Positions 11,579 to 23,428 of a DNA stretch of 64,000 bases are shown here, piece by piece. Location of the stretch: positions 682,001-746,000 of the forward strand of contig NC_068565.1 in assembly GCF_025698545.1 (NCBI RefSeq), read 5' to 3'. Numbering within the stretch: position 1 is the stretch's first letter; the number at the start of each line of letters is the position of its first letter. Position numbers and translations under genes: made by a program. The DNA comes from Gossypium raimondii. Taxonomy: Eukaryota; Streptophyta; Magnoliopsida; Malvales; Malvaceae. The notes beneath the pieces are model-generated. The model was not told where the DNA came from, ran no database searches, and saw only the letters and a program-made list of their open reading frames with translations.

Positions 11579-11857
11579 ATGAAACATAGTTATATGGTTC
11601 TAATAAAAACAACCCGAATCAATATAAGAAAAGGCTACAGAGACGCCAAAAGGGGCAGGGATCGACTCTGCTTTTTGGAACAGGACGTCGTTCTCCGCTC
11701 CAAATTGGCCTCCGTTGATACATCGTATCAACAAACACAATACGATCTTTGTTTGTGGAGTTAAAAAAAATAAACTAAATTGCATATATAATTCTTAAAG
11801 GGAAAGAAAAAGTAAAAGTAAAACTGAGCACTTTACTTAGAATCCGTATGTTTCTAG
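11579..11857 (-). pseudogene. Fragment duplicated from the 25.5-kb locus
   Basis: Positions 11660-11857 match 25468-25665 closely. On the minus strand a 61-codon frame (11600-11785) contains GGQFGAENDVLFQKAES, and the second locus has the same frame broken by a stop. The match breaks at 11857/11858, exactly where the LTR-like TGTTGGTGG begins, so the remainder, including the signal-peptide exon seen at 25637-25755, was cut off there. I do not recognise the protein. Confidence 0.45.
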
Positions 11858-13485
11858 TGTTGGTGGCACCATTTTTTTTGTGAAAACGGGGTCGACTTTT
11901 ATTTTCAAAATGAAAACAAACACGGGAGTCGCCACCAATCTTTTTTAATAAGGTGTGATCGGATCACCTCGCAATTTAATCGTTTTAATAAATAGATTGT
12001 TTTATTAAAACATTATTTTTTGGTCTACAAAAATCCAGAAAACGGGTTCGAGAGTCGGTTACGCACGAGAAAGGATTAGCACCCTCGATGCACCCAAAAT
12101 TGGTACCTAGTTGATTAATTAGTGTCTTAATGTCAAAAATGTGCAAAGATTTTAAAATACGATCCTTGTATTTAAAAAAAAAACTTGTATAAATCAAATT
12201 ACCGGTTCAGACCCTCTCATTTTGGAAAGAGAAAATGTCACACTCAATGAGTTAGGGCATGATATTTCACCTCCTCAAAAATGAGCTCATCCTAAAAAGA
12301 ACTCATGGAATGAAATTTAAAATGATATTCAATTGTTTAAGTCAAATGAAGAAATCGCAGCCCAATACACTAGGGCACAATTCTCAAAATTTCAAACATT
12401 GAATATTCTTTTTATTATTTTTTTAGAAAAATCATCATCTCGGGAAAACAAAATGTCATATCCAATGTGTTAGGACACAACGTATCGAATTCCCGATACG
12501 AGAATACATGCCGAAAAATTTACTTATTTGAAAGGCATTCGATTATATCGGTTTTAGAAAAGACCATATTCCGTAAGTTAGAACACGATCTTTTATTAAT
12601 TATTCCCGAGATCGTTTAAAAACTTAAGTTTGAAAAGATTCATGTATTTATATTTATCGCGAAAATTGAAACCCCGTAAGTTAGGGAACGACCTTCTCGA
12701 ATCTAGACACGAAATTTTGGCTTATTCAAAAGTCATAATTTAAAAGGATATTTTGCTATTTAGGTTAAACAAGAAATCGAAACCCAACACGTTGGGGCAC
12801 GTCTTCTCAATTTTTCAAGCTCTAAATATTGCCTTATTTTGAGATTTTTTTAATTTGGATAAAAAGGAAATGAAATGCTTAAAAATGTACGTTTAGTTTC
12901 TTAGGTTTTTAGAGAAATCGTTTAATACGTAAAAGGAGTTATACGTGGCTAAATACGATGGTGCAACATACATTTGAAATAGCAATGACATAATGTACAT
13001 AATAAAATGTAACATACATAACATTATCGTTAATGAATCATAAAGTTAACAAGCACAAACAATAATAAGAATGATGGCAATGATAATACAATAATAATAA
13101 TGATAATAATAATGAATAAAAAGACGACAATAAGGGAAAAAATAAAATAACAAGCCAACCTAAAAGGAAAATAAGAAGCAAGTAAATAAATAAACTAATA
13201 AATCTCATTCAAAAAGGGTTAAGATCTACTATATAAGTAAAAAACAAAAAAAGAATATCAAATAAAATAGTCCCCTTTTTTTAAAATTAAAATAAATAAT
13301 CTAATAAACTAAGGACTAAGGACGAGGTTGAATTTGAATATAAATTTCGGGGTCTAAATTATAACTAAATAAAAAACTGCTAAGGACCAAAATGAGACAC
13401 ACTCAAAGCGCGAGGGACCGACTGGGAAATATCCCCCAGTCTTAAAGCGCAGTGTTTTAACCGATGGACTGCACATGGTCTAAGG

Positions 13486-14727
13486 TAGGGGTGAGTATTC
13501 GATCGAATCGAATCGAATTGAATAAAAAATTTTCGAGTTAATCGAGTTTTCGAATCTCATTTTATCATCCTAACTTTATTTGAAGTTTTCTCGAATCGAG
13601 TCGAGTGAGATGGAATTCGAATCGAATTGAATCGAATATATTTGTTCGAGTTAAATTTTAAAAAAATAATTTTGGGTCATTGTAACCATTTTCACCCATC
13701 GTAATAAAATTTGTCGACCTTAATCAAATTTTTTATTAACTTTCATCACTTCATAATTTATTTATTAATTTTTATATCTTGGTTAGCTTCTTTGCTTGCT
13801 TAGTTGTTTCAATTATCTTGATTCTTGTCACTATGTATTTTAGAATTAAAAATATATTAAATGTAAAAATATGATTTTTAATAAAAGTTATTTTAAAATA
13901 AAATGTGAAATTGATACCAATATAAAATTTTAACACGAATATTTTATGGCATAATTAATAATTCAATTTTAATATAAATATTTAATATGACTAAACAATT
14001 CAATAATATAAATAATATAAAATGTGAAATTTAATTTAATAATATAAATAGTAGATATAAATAAAATTATTACTATTTATGTTTAGTAATTTTTTAGATA
14101 ATTTTGATTTTTATTTGAGAGTAAAGGGTGAGAAGTAAAAGTTTAAGGGAAAAATAAAAAGTTTTGGGGAATAAAAGTTTGAGGTAAAGTAAATAGGGGG
14201 AGTAAAATTTTGGAGGGAAAATATTTAAAAAAAATTGGAAGGGGGAGGGTTTGGGATAGATGGGAGGTGGGATGGGAAGGGAAGGGAATAAAAGTTTTAG
14301 GGGAAAAGTGGGAGGGAGTAAAAATTTTGGGGGAAAATAAAAGGTTTTGAGGGTTTTTGGGAGTAAAATTTTGAGAAAAAATAAATGGGAGAGTAAAATT
14401 TTGGTGGGAAATGGATTTTTGGTAGATTGGGGGTTGGGAGGGGAGGTGAGTAAAAGTTTTGGGGGGAAAGTGGGAAGGAGTAAAAGTTTTGAGAGAAAAG
14501 TAAAAATGTTTGGGAGTTTGGGGTAAAAATGTAAAATATTATAGTTTGATATTCGAATTATTCGAATTATTCGAGTTATTCGAATTCGAAAACTCAACAC
14601 GATTCGAACTCGAAATTCGAAAAAAAATTCGAGTTGATTCGAATAACTCGATTAACTCAAATAACTTGATTCGTTTAACTCGAAATTCGAATTTTTTTCG
14701 AGTCGAATCGAGTTTTGCTCACCCCTA
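13486..14727. mobile_element. Non-autonomous hAT transposon, 1242 bp
   Basis: The ends are TAGGGGTGAG and CTCACCCCTA, perfect inverted repeats of 10 bp with further imperfect similarity, flanked by an exact 8-bp target duplication GTCTAAGG (13478-13485 and 14728-14735). An 8-bp duplication with this end type indicates the hAT superfamily. Subterminal regions are full of TCGAAT/ATTCGA hexamers, as expected for transposase-binding repeats. There is no transposase; the frame at 14094-14600 on the minus strand is low-complexity. Confidence 0.92.
14100..14530 (+). repeat. Polypurine G-rich tract with degenerate tandem units
   Basis: Over about 430 bp the plus strand is almost pyrimidine-poor, with runs such as GGGGGAAAAGTGGGAGGG and a loose recurring unit around AGTAAAAGTTTTGGGGG. 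It lies wholly inside the hAT element. Confidence 0.8.
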
Positions 14728-15802
14728 GTCTAAGGACCAGGTCGAAACAGAAGCCAAATTCACGGCCCAAATCACAAAAAACAAAAAAAGATCAAATTGC
14801 ACTATATTGCAAAAGCAGAGGGACTTATAGCGCAAATAGCCCATTCAGCAAAAATGCACGGATCCTCCAGTGGGTCAGGTCAACACGTGGATCTAAGGGG
14901 TAAAATGAGGTCGTTTCAACGACGATGTGCACTGGCGCAAAATGGCGTCGTTTCGTGCACTTATATAATCTATTTTTTTTTTTTTAAAATTCATTCTCTT
15001 CCACTTCCAAAGAAAAAAAACTGCAACACTCTCTCAAAAACTCTCCCCCCATATCCGGCCATAGGATTTCGGCCATGGCCATCGTCGCAGCGCCGCCGTG
15101 GCTGGTGGCCGTCGATGCGCAAAGGGTGATTTTTAAGCCTCCGTTTCAAATCCCTTCAAAGGCCAAACTTTCTTGGCCCGAAGGCCGAGAGAAAAGGACC
15201 CCTAAACCCACCTTTCAGGGCCGATTTTGAAGACAGAGAGACCTCCGACAATGCGGCCGATGGGCGTTTCGAGTAAGTTTTCATTCCTTTTTCTTTTTAT
15301 TTTCGTAGATGAAATAAAATAATAATATAAAAAACTAGATCTAAAATGTAGAGAAAAATAAAATCACCTTCAAATCAAAGTTCAAACTTTTGTATTTTTT
15401 ATTTTAGAATTCGGAAAAAATAAATGGTTTCATTTTCGGTTCTTATAGCCGAACCTAGGCTATTCACCATTATTTTCTTTTGTCTATTTCTTTTTATTTT
15501 TTTCTTCTTTGTCTACTGCTATTGTTTGTTTTTCTTTTGTTGTCTTTTCTTGCAGGAGGTCTGACGCGTGTGGAGGGCCAACGATTGGCGAGCAGCGGTG
15601 GTGGCGCGAAGAGGCTTGGCTGGGGCTAGGGCTGCTGCTGCTGGTTTAGGTTACGGTCTGTAATTTTGGACTGGGACTCGGGTTGTTGTTTGAGCTGAGG
15701 TATTTTATTAGGTTAGTCTGTTTAATTTGGTTTGTAACTGGGTTTGGGCTTTCGGGCAAAATGGGTTCTTACACTGTTAATACAGATAAACATGATTAGA
15801 TA

Positions 15803-17060
15803 ATGAGTGCACGAGGTATCCACGAACGGGGTATTAGAGGCCAAGGTAGAGGCCACAGAGGAGCTCGAGCTGAGTCCTCTTCACTGGGTAGCATACAGAA
15901 TTTGGATACGAGTGAGATGCTAGTGTCTCCTGCTACTGAGACTGGGTCTCAAGATCGCATGGCTGGGGACGACGCATTGTCCTAGGCTATGCTAAGGATT
16001 TTTGAGAGGGTCGTTGGGCCTAATACTGGATCTGAGGGTCGAGGGTTGATTACGGAACGACTTCGGTCCAATAGAGCTGAGCTCTTCAGGGGTGTAACTG
16101 GTGTTGCCCTTAATGTGGCCAAGTACTGGATTGAGGCTACGGAGAGGATCATGGATGACTTAGACTGCACCCCAAAGCAAAAATTAAAGGGTGCAGTCTC
16201 ACTGTTAAAGGATGAGGCTTATCAGTGGTGGCTCACTGTTACAGAGGGCACTCAGCCTGGATGTCTGACCTGGGAGTTCTTTAAGACTGCCTTCTAGGGG
16301 AAATATGTGGGGGCGAGCTACATGGAGGCCCGTAGGAGGGAATTCTTGAATCTAACTCAGGGAGATTGATCAGTGGCTGAGTATGAGGCCGAGTTCCTGC
16401 GACTGAGCCACTATGCGTGAGGTATGGTAGCCTTCGAGTACGAGTGATGTATTTATTTTGAGGATGGGCTCAGAGATTATTTGAGAGTCATGATAGCTCC
16501 GCAGAGGGAGCGTGATTTTTCTGCACTAGTGGAGAAGGCGAAGATCGCCGAGGAGGTTAAGCGCGCTGAACACCAGAACCGTGACCGCGAGAGGGGTAAG
16601 AACAAGAGGGATTCGGAGCTCTCGAGTTTTGCATAGTGGCCTAAGAAAAAGGCAAAAGTTGATGGGCCGGTTAGAGCTGGGCCCCCTGTTACTGTTACTG
16701 GATTGCAACCATATACTGATTGTGGTAGACTCCATCAGCGCGAGTGTTGGAGAAGGACTGGGGTGTGCTTGCGGTGTGGGTCATTGGAGCACCGTATTAG
16801 GGAGTGTCCGTTGAGGGCCGATCAGAGGCAAGCTCTAGATAATGGTACGGCACAGCCACAGAGGGTAGTGCAACTAGCCACCGAGGGGCTGTGGACAGGC
16901 CAAAGGTGGTAATGGTATGGGTCGTGGGCAGAAGCACCAGGCAGAGGTGCTGGACAGGCTGAGGCAAGGCAGCCGGCCCTAGTTTATGCTGCTCGTCGCC
17001 AAGAGGATGGAGATGCTCCGGACGTCGTCACGGGTACGTTCTATATTCTTGATGTACCGT
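15803..17060 (+). pseudogene. Ty3/gypsy gag polyprotein, degenerate
   Basis: This is the gag part of a gypsy retrotransposon. Visible in order: an Arg/Gly-rich N-terminus (15803-15985), the gag domain with a YQWWL motif (15989-16297), an EYEAEFLRLS helix region (about 16378-16420), a basic EKAKIAEEVKRAE stretch and a CCHC zinc knuckle (CLRCGSLEHRIREC, about 16768-16810). It ends in a segment like the start of the protease domain (PDVVTGTF, about 17015-17045). At least five in-frame stops and small shifts break it (for example at 15982, 16297 and 16366). There is no reverse transcriptase or integrase downstream. It was probably brought in by a nested insertion and truncated. Confidence 0.85.
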
Positions 17061-17209
17061 ATATTGCCTTGACCACATATATCTGATCTGGCAGTTTTAA
17101 CTGTAATTCTGGTGGCATTTCCACAATAATCTGTTGGTGTGTTTTTGGGTGAAAGAGTCCTGAGAAACTCTAATTTGGTGTGTAGCGAAGATAGGTAGGA
17201 CGTTTTCTA

Positions 17210-17700
17210 AAAAATATGCATATTGTTTTCTAAAAATATTGCATCGGCATATTCATGCATGCACAAATTATTATATAAACTTTTTAATATATATAATATA
17301 TCAAAAATATTAAAATAAATTAAAAAACAATATGTATAGTTATATAATTAAAAAACACTAAGATAGGTGCAACTTAACAAGCAAATGCCTTTAAAATAGT
17401 AACAAAATTAACAATAAAACAAGAGTTATACAATAACAACAAAAAAATAGGAACATAATAGTGAAATGGTAGCAAAATAGTGAAAAATAATAATAAGAAA
17501 ATAACAACAAAACGATAAAAAAAATTAGCATTTTTTTTTGCATGTTCAGGCCGAGCTCGGGCCAAAAAATCTTAGCCGAGGGCCGGCCCATTTTCTAAAC
17601 AGGTCTTCTTTTTTTACCCAACCTCATTTTTCGGGCCTATATGTTTACCCAAATCCTGCTACTTTTCGGGCAGCCCAACCCGAAATATGGACGGGTCTAC
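17210..17700 (-). mobile_element. Truncated copy of the hAT MITE family, reverse orientation
   Basis: Around 17540-17690 the GC-rich sequence (GGGCCGGCCC, TTTCTAAAC, TTTTCGGGC) matches the complement of the complete MITE at 32431-32899. The terminal repeats are missing. Confidence 0.55.
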
Positions 17701-19075
17701 TTTGACCTTCAACCTTGAAATTTAGTTAAATTACTCTTTCATCTGAATAAATTGTTGCTTACATAGCAATCTACATACTTAATTGTCAACATGGATAATT
17801 TCTCTAAATATTTTCATTAACTTTTTTTTTAATTTGTTGAACTTTTATTTTATTTTATTTTGAATATTGATGAAGTATATATGGATAACCAATTGGTCAA
17901 ACATTTGTTTAATTAAGATTAATTTTATACATCATCGATTGCACCTAATAGAAAAAGAGATTAGTGACGATGAAAACTCCACCTATTCTTTCGGAATTAT
18001 TCTACCAATCCCAATATAGTCATTACATGATTTCGTTTCAACATAAAGATCTATAAATTACCAATAAATAACTTTTAATAATTACAAGTTAAATATTATA
18101 CCAGTAAATATTGGATGCAATAATAACACGTATTATATTTTTAATGAGAAAACGCGAATTTCAATCTTTAAAACTATATTATTAAAAAGGATAATAACGA
18201 ACTCTGAATATGAACGAAGGGGCTGGCTTTGAATCATTGGGCGGCACGTGTCTAAAAGTTGTTGAACCGTTATAGTAGCTGAAACAAGTAAATGATTTAA
18301 AAATGATATTGATTAAGTTTGTAAACGTTTTTTTTTTAATTTTTTAAGTTGAAAAGATGGTATCATATAATAATAAATTTAACTTTCAATGTTGACTATT
18401 TTTACTAAATTTGGTCACTAAATTTTCAAAAAAAGAGCCAAATATTCTTTTAGTGTAAATACTGATCAAAGCATTTATTTTTTAATGATGTTGGCATGAC
18501 AGCCTATGTGTCAAGCTAAGGCTACATGTATTTTATGTTAACATAGCAATATTTGTCTTATATGCCACATAACAAATAATTATAAAAGTTAAAAAAGAAT
18601 TAACATGAAATTCACGTCAACTGCATGCAGGACACCATGTTTAAAATTTAATTTTTCTATGTCGAATTCGAATTAATTACAAGAGGAGTAGACTATGCCT
18701 ATTTATAGGCTTGTAAACATTATTCTAATAGGAGTGAAACTCCTTATTCTAATAATATCAAATAGATGGAGTTTAATAATGTTTAAAAAACCTTATTCTA
18801 AAATAAAATAAAAGAAGTATAATTCTATAGAGATTTTACTTTATTTTATTTTACCACAGTATTTTATTTAAATAAGAATTTGGGTCACTTAATTCTAACA
18901 TATAAACTGAGAGAACGAAGGTTTCATAATCACAATATTTTGCTTTTCTCCCGAATCTCAAGCCAACAACAAAATTTATCATTTTGGCATTTTTACTATG
19001 GCTTTTGTTATATGAATGAGAGTCATGCTACCATGCGAATTTGTCATTTTTCTCACCAACCCATTATTTGGGTTA
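17701..19075. other. Intergenic, old repeats
   Basis: No gene is recognised. It contains the SINE-like sequence listed at 18109 and, near 18660-18790, a stretch with CTATTTATAGGC of LTR character. Short frames here are not supported by composition or motif. Confidence 0.4.
18109..18225 (+). repeat. tRNA-like SINE fragment, family 2
   Basis: Diverged partner of 3117-3215, with a GGATGCAATAATAACACG stretch, a GCGAATTTCAATC stretch and the same AT-rich tail ending near TGAACG. Confidence 0.35.
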
Positions 19076-19390
19076 CTATGCGAATTTGTCATTTTCCATT
19101 TTCAACAAGCCACTGGAAACTTCAGTAGCAATTTCTTCTTCCGATTCTGGGGAAGCTGCAACCTCATCAGCTAAGGCCGAGGTCGTCCCATCCACACTCT
19201 CGGAATCATCTCCAACAGAGCTTTTAAACTTTTCAATGAGTGTTTCCACCCTCGACACAAAGTTAGGGTCTGTTAATGTTTTTTCCAAATACTCCCCTTG
19301 TATTCCGTCATCCTGCAATTTCGAAATAATGCCAGTCATAACTAAAGCCCCAAATACCCCTGCGGCTTCTGGGGATGCTGCCTCATCCAT
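19076..19390 (-). pseudogene. Small secreted repeat protein family, copy C (5'-truncated)
   Basis: A 104-codon frame holds one repeat of the family (DPNF, IEKFKSSVGDDSESVDG, ALADEVAASPE) and a short divergent tail ending MENDKFA. Upstream the family's VGQNE segment is still readable in the same frame, but the signal peptide is gone and a stop follows about 14 codons above it. A local repeat of TACACATAATCCAA (about 19411-19465) marks the break. It differs from copy D in its 3' part, so it is a separate older copy. Probably not functional unless an upstream exon exists that I could not find. Confidence 0.65.
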
Positions 19391-19664
19391 AGCCTTCTCG
19401 TTTTGTCCTACTATGAAAAATACACATAATCCAACCTATTTGGCCAATTAAAATTACACATAATCCAATTTGTTGTTGTTTATTAAATTTCTTGTTTAAC
19501 AAATTGTTTTGTTTTGGCGCACGTTGAGAAAAATTGGTAGCCTTTATAAATATAGACATCCATACATTGCATAATGTTTTTTTTTTTGGTTCAATTACAT
19601 GGCGTAAGGTTGCTGGTTGCGATTAGTTTACATGTATATGGTAATTTGTTGCATCATTCCCTCA

Positions 19665-20238
19665 CTAATTCTTCTCATTTTCTGTGTTACCATTGCTTTT
19701 ATCATATTGAACGGCTTTAGCCATCTCTTTCAGGTCTACTAATCCATCCTTTCCCATTTTCCTCGACAAACCACTGGCAATTTCAGTAGCAATTTCTACT
19801 TTCGATTCTGGGGAAGCTGCAACGTCATCAGCTAAGGCAGAAGCTGTCCCATCTACACTGCCGGAATCATCTCCCACAGAGCTTTTAAACCTTTCAACCA
19901 GTTTAGCCACCCTCGGCTGAAACTTAGGGAATGTTACTATTTTGTTCAATTGTTCCCCTTGTACTCCGCCTTCTTGCAATGCAACAATAACTGAAGCCGA
20001 AACTACCCTCATGGATTCTGGGGATGCTACAACCTCATCAGCTAAGGCAGCCCTGTCCACACTCTCGGAATTATCTCCAACAGAGCTTTGTAGGGTCTAT
20101 TATTATTTTGTTGAATTGCTCCCCAAAGTCAAACATAACGAGTTCTGGGGATGCCGCCTCATCCTCCTTTTTTCCTACTACAAATTGGATTGAGAGCAAC
20201 AAAGCCAATGAGAATACAATGAAAGAAACCTTCGGCAT
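19665..20238 (-). pseudogene. Small secreted repeat protein family, copy D (frameshifted)
   Basis: The 5' part (20071-20238) has the family signal peptide (MPKVSFIVFSLALLL...) and the first module up to IIIDPT. There a deletion of about 29 bases (not a multiple of three) removes the segment between DPTF and the KSSV part and shifts the frame. The rest of the family sequence continues in another frame (19665-20060): the second repeat and the same basic tail as copy A, ending in NEKN. The 3' flank also matches copy A (4680-4870 against 19510-19740), while the 5' flank matches copy B. Confidence 0.8.
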
Positions 20239-21190
20239 GTTTTTTTTTATTTTTTTAAAAAAGTAAGATATATTTTTATCCATGGAAATGAGACCAATTT
20301 TAAAGAGTTTAAAATGAGATATTTTTGTCGAATTGAGGGGCCGTTGACTGGTCTGGTGCTTAATAGCCATATTTTGACTCTTTTCTCTTTCTTCCCTTTT
20401 TATTGTTTCCCAAGAGGGTTTATTTTAATCAAGTTTCAATGTTCTTCAGATGGGAAGAAATGGGCATTCAATTTAGGGATTAAAACTTAAAGGATGAAGA
20501 TAAATAGGTAATGAGTATATGGGTTTACTAATAATATTTTCCTAATCATTACTTATTTTCATCTCATTTACACCAAAATGATATAAAAATTTTAATGGAG
20601 AGTCAATTTTACCGTTATACACAAAAAAAAAAAACACCTGGTTTGGTTCCCATCCATCATTTTTGTGTATATTTCCATTCAATACAACTTTAATAAAAGT
20701 CTAATTTTGGCAATTCATAAATGAGTCTTACATATTTAAACATCAATAATTAATGTTAATATAACATTTATTTTTAATTATCCTAAATTCAAGGTGAAAG
20801 ATATATTTAATGCTTTTCTTAATTAGTATATGAAATTTGGCAATGATTTTCTAAAATGATTGGCCAAAAATCTTTATAGGGTAAAAATTATGAAAATTAA
20901 ATCTTACAATTTTAGAAACAAAATTTTAGCTTTGAATAAAATCGTGATTAATGCCACTCTTTACAATATTGAAAAAAAATTATTAAACCTAAGCTTAAAA
21001 CATTAAGCGAACATCAGTCTTAATGTGTATTATCATCCGTCACTAGTGATTGTCTAATTTCATATTCAAGCTTACCTCTCACATATTATAGTGGATCTTC
21101 CAGAATAATCAATCGTTCAATTACGTCTTAGTTATGCAGTCAGTAACTTTATTGACATTCCATTGAATGTATCTCAATTTTTAATATGCA
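19780..21190. repeat. Segmental duplication, copy 2 (pair at 9850-11560)
   Basis: See 9850-11560. This copy lacks the MITE and has its own insertion of about 130 bp near 20520-20655, which is absent at the corresponding place near 10705. Confidence 0.8.
20240..20375 (-). promoter_or_regulatory. Conserved upstream block of copy D
   Basis: Same TATA-like stretch and TTTAAACTCTTTAAAATT block as upstream of copies A and B, although the gene itself is broken. Confidence 0.4.
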
Positions 21191-22333
21191 ATACGTAATT
21201 TATGCTTTTTTATTAGCTATATATATATATGGTAAATGCATTACATAGGATTTTATTCCTTAATTCCATGTTATTAAATTATTTTTAGTATATAAATTAA
21301 TGGTAATTAAACATTTAATTATAGAAATATAATAAAAATATCCTAATATTATGGGTGATAGTTGTGCAATCTTTTTTTTAATTACAATAACAAGACAAAA
21401 TCCGAACAACAGACATGATTAGCACAACTCAAACCCAGACCACATTTGAGGTAGTGAACACTCTTAACCATCAGAACATCACATAGGATTCTTTAATGTG
21501 CAATCTTTCATATATATATGTATGCACACATGACGTTGATGTAGCTCTGCCACCTAAGTGAAATATTGCTTTAGTATATATAAATTAGATATGAGATTTA
21601 TTAATTAGTTGAAACTCTTCTTTAAATGCTACGATTGATTCTTAACTCGATTGATATAGATATTATTGCTAATGCAGGAGGATGTGGGTTCGAATACATT
21701 GAAGTACATTATCCTTCTATTTATGGGTTGGAGAGTGGCTATGAGTAATTCTAAGAATTGTGTGGAAAAAAAATGATCAAACCTATAATGAATTGATAAG
21801 ATGTGAATTGCATGCTTAAACATAATTACATTTCTTTGTTAGTTATGTTTTTAGAAAATGAGGCAATATTATAAAGCGATAATAATTTATGAGTTATCGT
21901 TGGGGTGCCGTTAGAATACTTATTAATTATTTGTCAGGAAGAATGCCTTTTCTAATAATGATATGTGATTGTTTTTAATTTAATGTGTAACAGTATATAT
22001 GAATTTTAATTTCGTGTTATTATACACACGAAAGTCTAATTGTGGCTCAGATATATACTTGAAACTTTAAATTTTATTTAATCATACACATTTAAAGAAA
22101 TAAATGCATCAATTTTTTATATTGTGTAATTATAATTATTAATGTATGAAATATATAAACATAAAATGATATTATATCAATAATTTAAAAGAATTGGATC
22201 AAATCAAAATCTCATGTATAAAATTGCACAAAATCAAAGTTCATTGATACAAGTGCATATTGAACCACAATTCATGTATAGTTTTTAGATTTATCCCTAA
22301 AAGTTTTTAATCACAAATTTTCATCAAGATGCT
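21191..22333. other. Intergenic, AT-rich
   Basis: No gene seen. Apart from the SINE-like sequence at 21638-21780, the sequence has only AT-rich, low-complexity stretches such as 21221-21231. Confidence 0.4.
21638..21780 (+). repeat. tRNA-derived SINE-like element, family 1
   Basis: Box A-like TTAACTCGATTGATAT and box B-like GTGGGTTCGAATAC are about 45 bp apart, followed by CTATTTATGGGTTGG and an A-rich end (AAAAAAAATG). A shorter copy is at 37612-37680. Confidence 0.5.
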
Positions 22334-22886
22334 TAGACATGTTCATGGACCAGACTATCCGCTCAAACCAGAAGGCCCACCCGAAACTTGGGAGGGGTTG
22401 AGCAAAACTATTGAGCCCGAAAAATGGGTTTGGGTAAAAAAAATTAGGCCCATTAAAAATATGAGTCAAGCTCAGACTTGAACATTCAAGGCCCGAGCCT
22501 TACTCGAGCTGTTTTTAAGTTAGTGATGTTTTGTGTTATGTTATTTTTATATATTATGTAATTTAAAACACATTAAAATAAAATTTATAGTAGCATATAA
22601 TATTATTACTATTATGTAAACATTAAATTTTGTTAATGTGACTATATAAAATTTTAATAAATAAAATATTTTAAATTTTAAATTAAAAATAAAATAAATA
22701 TATTTTTAAATATTTTAAAAAATAATATGATCGGGCCTAAAATAAGTTAGGTTAGCTATTTACAAATATGAATAGGCTTGGGCAAAATTTTTTGCACATA
22801 TTTTGGGTTGAGCCGAGCTTGGGCAAGCATAAAGTATGTTACTATCATGCATAGGCTAACCTGAACTTGGCCCATGAACACCTCTA
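22334..22886 (+). mobile_element. hAT-type MITE, older copy
   Basis: The ends TAGACATGTTCATGG and, complemented, TAGAGGTGTTCATGG form imperfect inverted repeats. The interior (CCCACCCGAAACTTGGGAGGG, GGGTTTGGGTAAAAAAAATT) matches the MITE at 32431-32899. The flanking 8-mers do not match well, so the target duplication has decayed. Confidence 0.75.
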
Positions 22887-23428
22887 AGGTACTGTTGAAT
22901 TTTTTTTTTTGAAAATAAATTTATTTGATAATAATTTGATTTTTTTTTCTTTTCCATGACAAGAATTATTTTTTAGATATCCATTTTAAATTCATTAATT
23001 CAAAACTAAGGTTAACACATGATTAATGGTATTGTTTTAAACGGGTGTATGATGGTGCTAATATCTTCCTCACATGTAATTGTACTTCCGAACTCAATTT
23101 CTATTTCGCATACCAAAAATTATATTTTAAATAAATTTTAATTTAATTTTAAAATTTTATTAAAGGTATATGCTTTTAGATGACCAATCACACCTAACCA
23201 GAAAAAAGATTGGTGGTGACTCTATTTTTTTTTAAAAAAAATTGTCTAACGGACTTAAAAACTATTATGATAGTCATATTTTAGATTTAAAGCATAACCA
23301 CTACAATCTGAGGAGAACTTAAAGGTGAGAGATCTACTCTTTAAATACAATAGTGAGGTTGGTATACTGGGATGTGCTAGAACTAACGTAACCCTAAACC
23401 GGTGACGGAGATGGGTGAAGAGTTTTAC
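22887..23428. other. Intergenic
   Basis: No gene. At 23390-23428 the sequence (GTAACCC, GGTGACGGAGATGGGTGAAG) resembles the 3' end of the gypsy LTRs at 2757 and 8182, but it lacks the TGTTACA end. Confidence 0.35.

Larger units (their letters stand above)
11858..15773 (+). mobile_element. Long gypsy-type LTR-like block, interrupted by a hAT element
   Basis: It begins TGTTGGTGGCACC and shares its first 280 bp with the fragment at 8653; it ends near TTCTTACA at 15773. Inside (12230-12810) a motif like GTTAGGGCACGA recurs about every 100-130 bp with variation. A complete hAT element interrupts it at 13486-14727. No coding region is visible. Both ends have LTR character, but no target duplication or second copy confirms them, so the limits are approximate. 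Confidence 0.5.

Noticed and set aside
14094-14600. 168-codon minus-strand frame, rich in Leu/Pro/Phe/Lys
   Set aside because: It is the complement of the polypurine tract inside the hAT element; low complexity and no domain.
11858-17060. One intact gypsy element with 5' LTR followed by gag
   Set aside because: No primer-binding site follows 15773 and no 3' LTR or pol is present; the LTR-like block and the gag may come from different elements.
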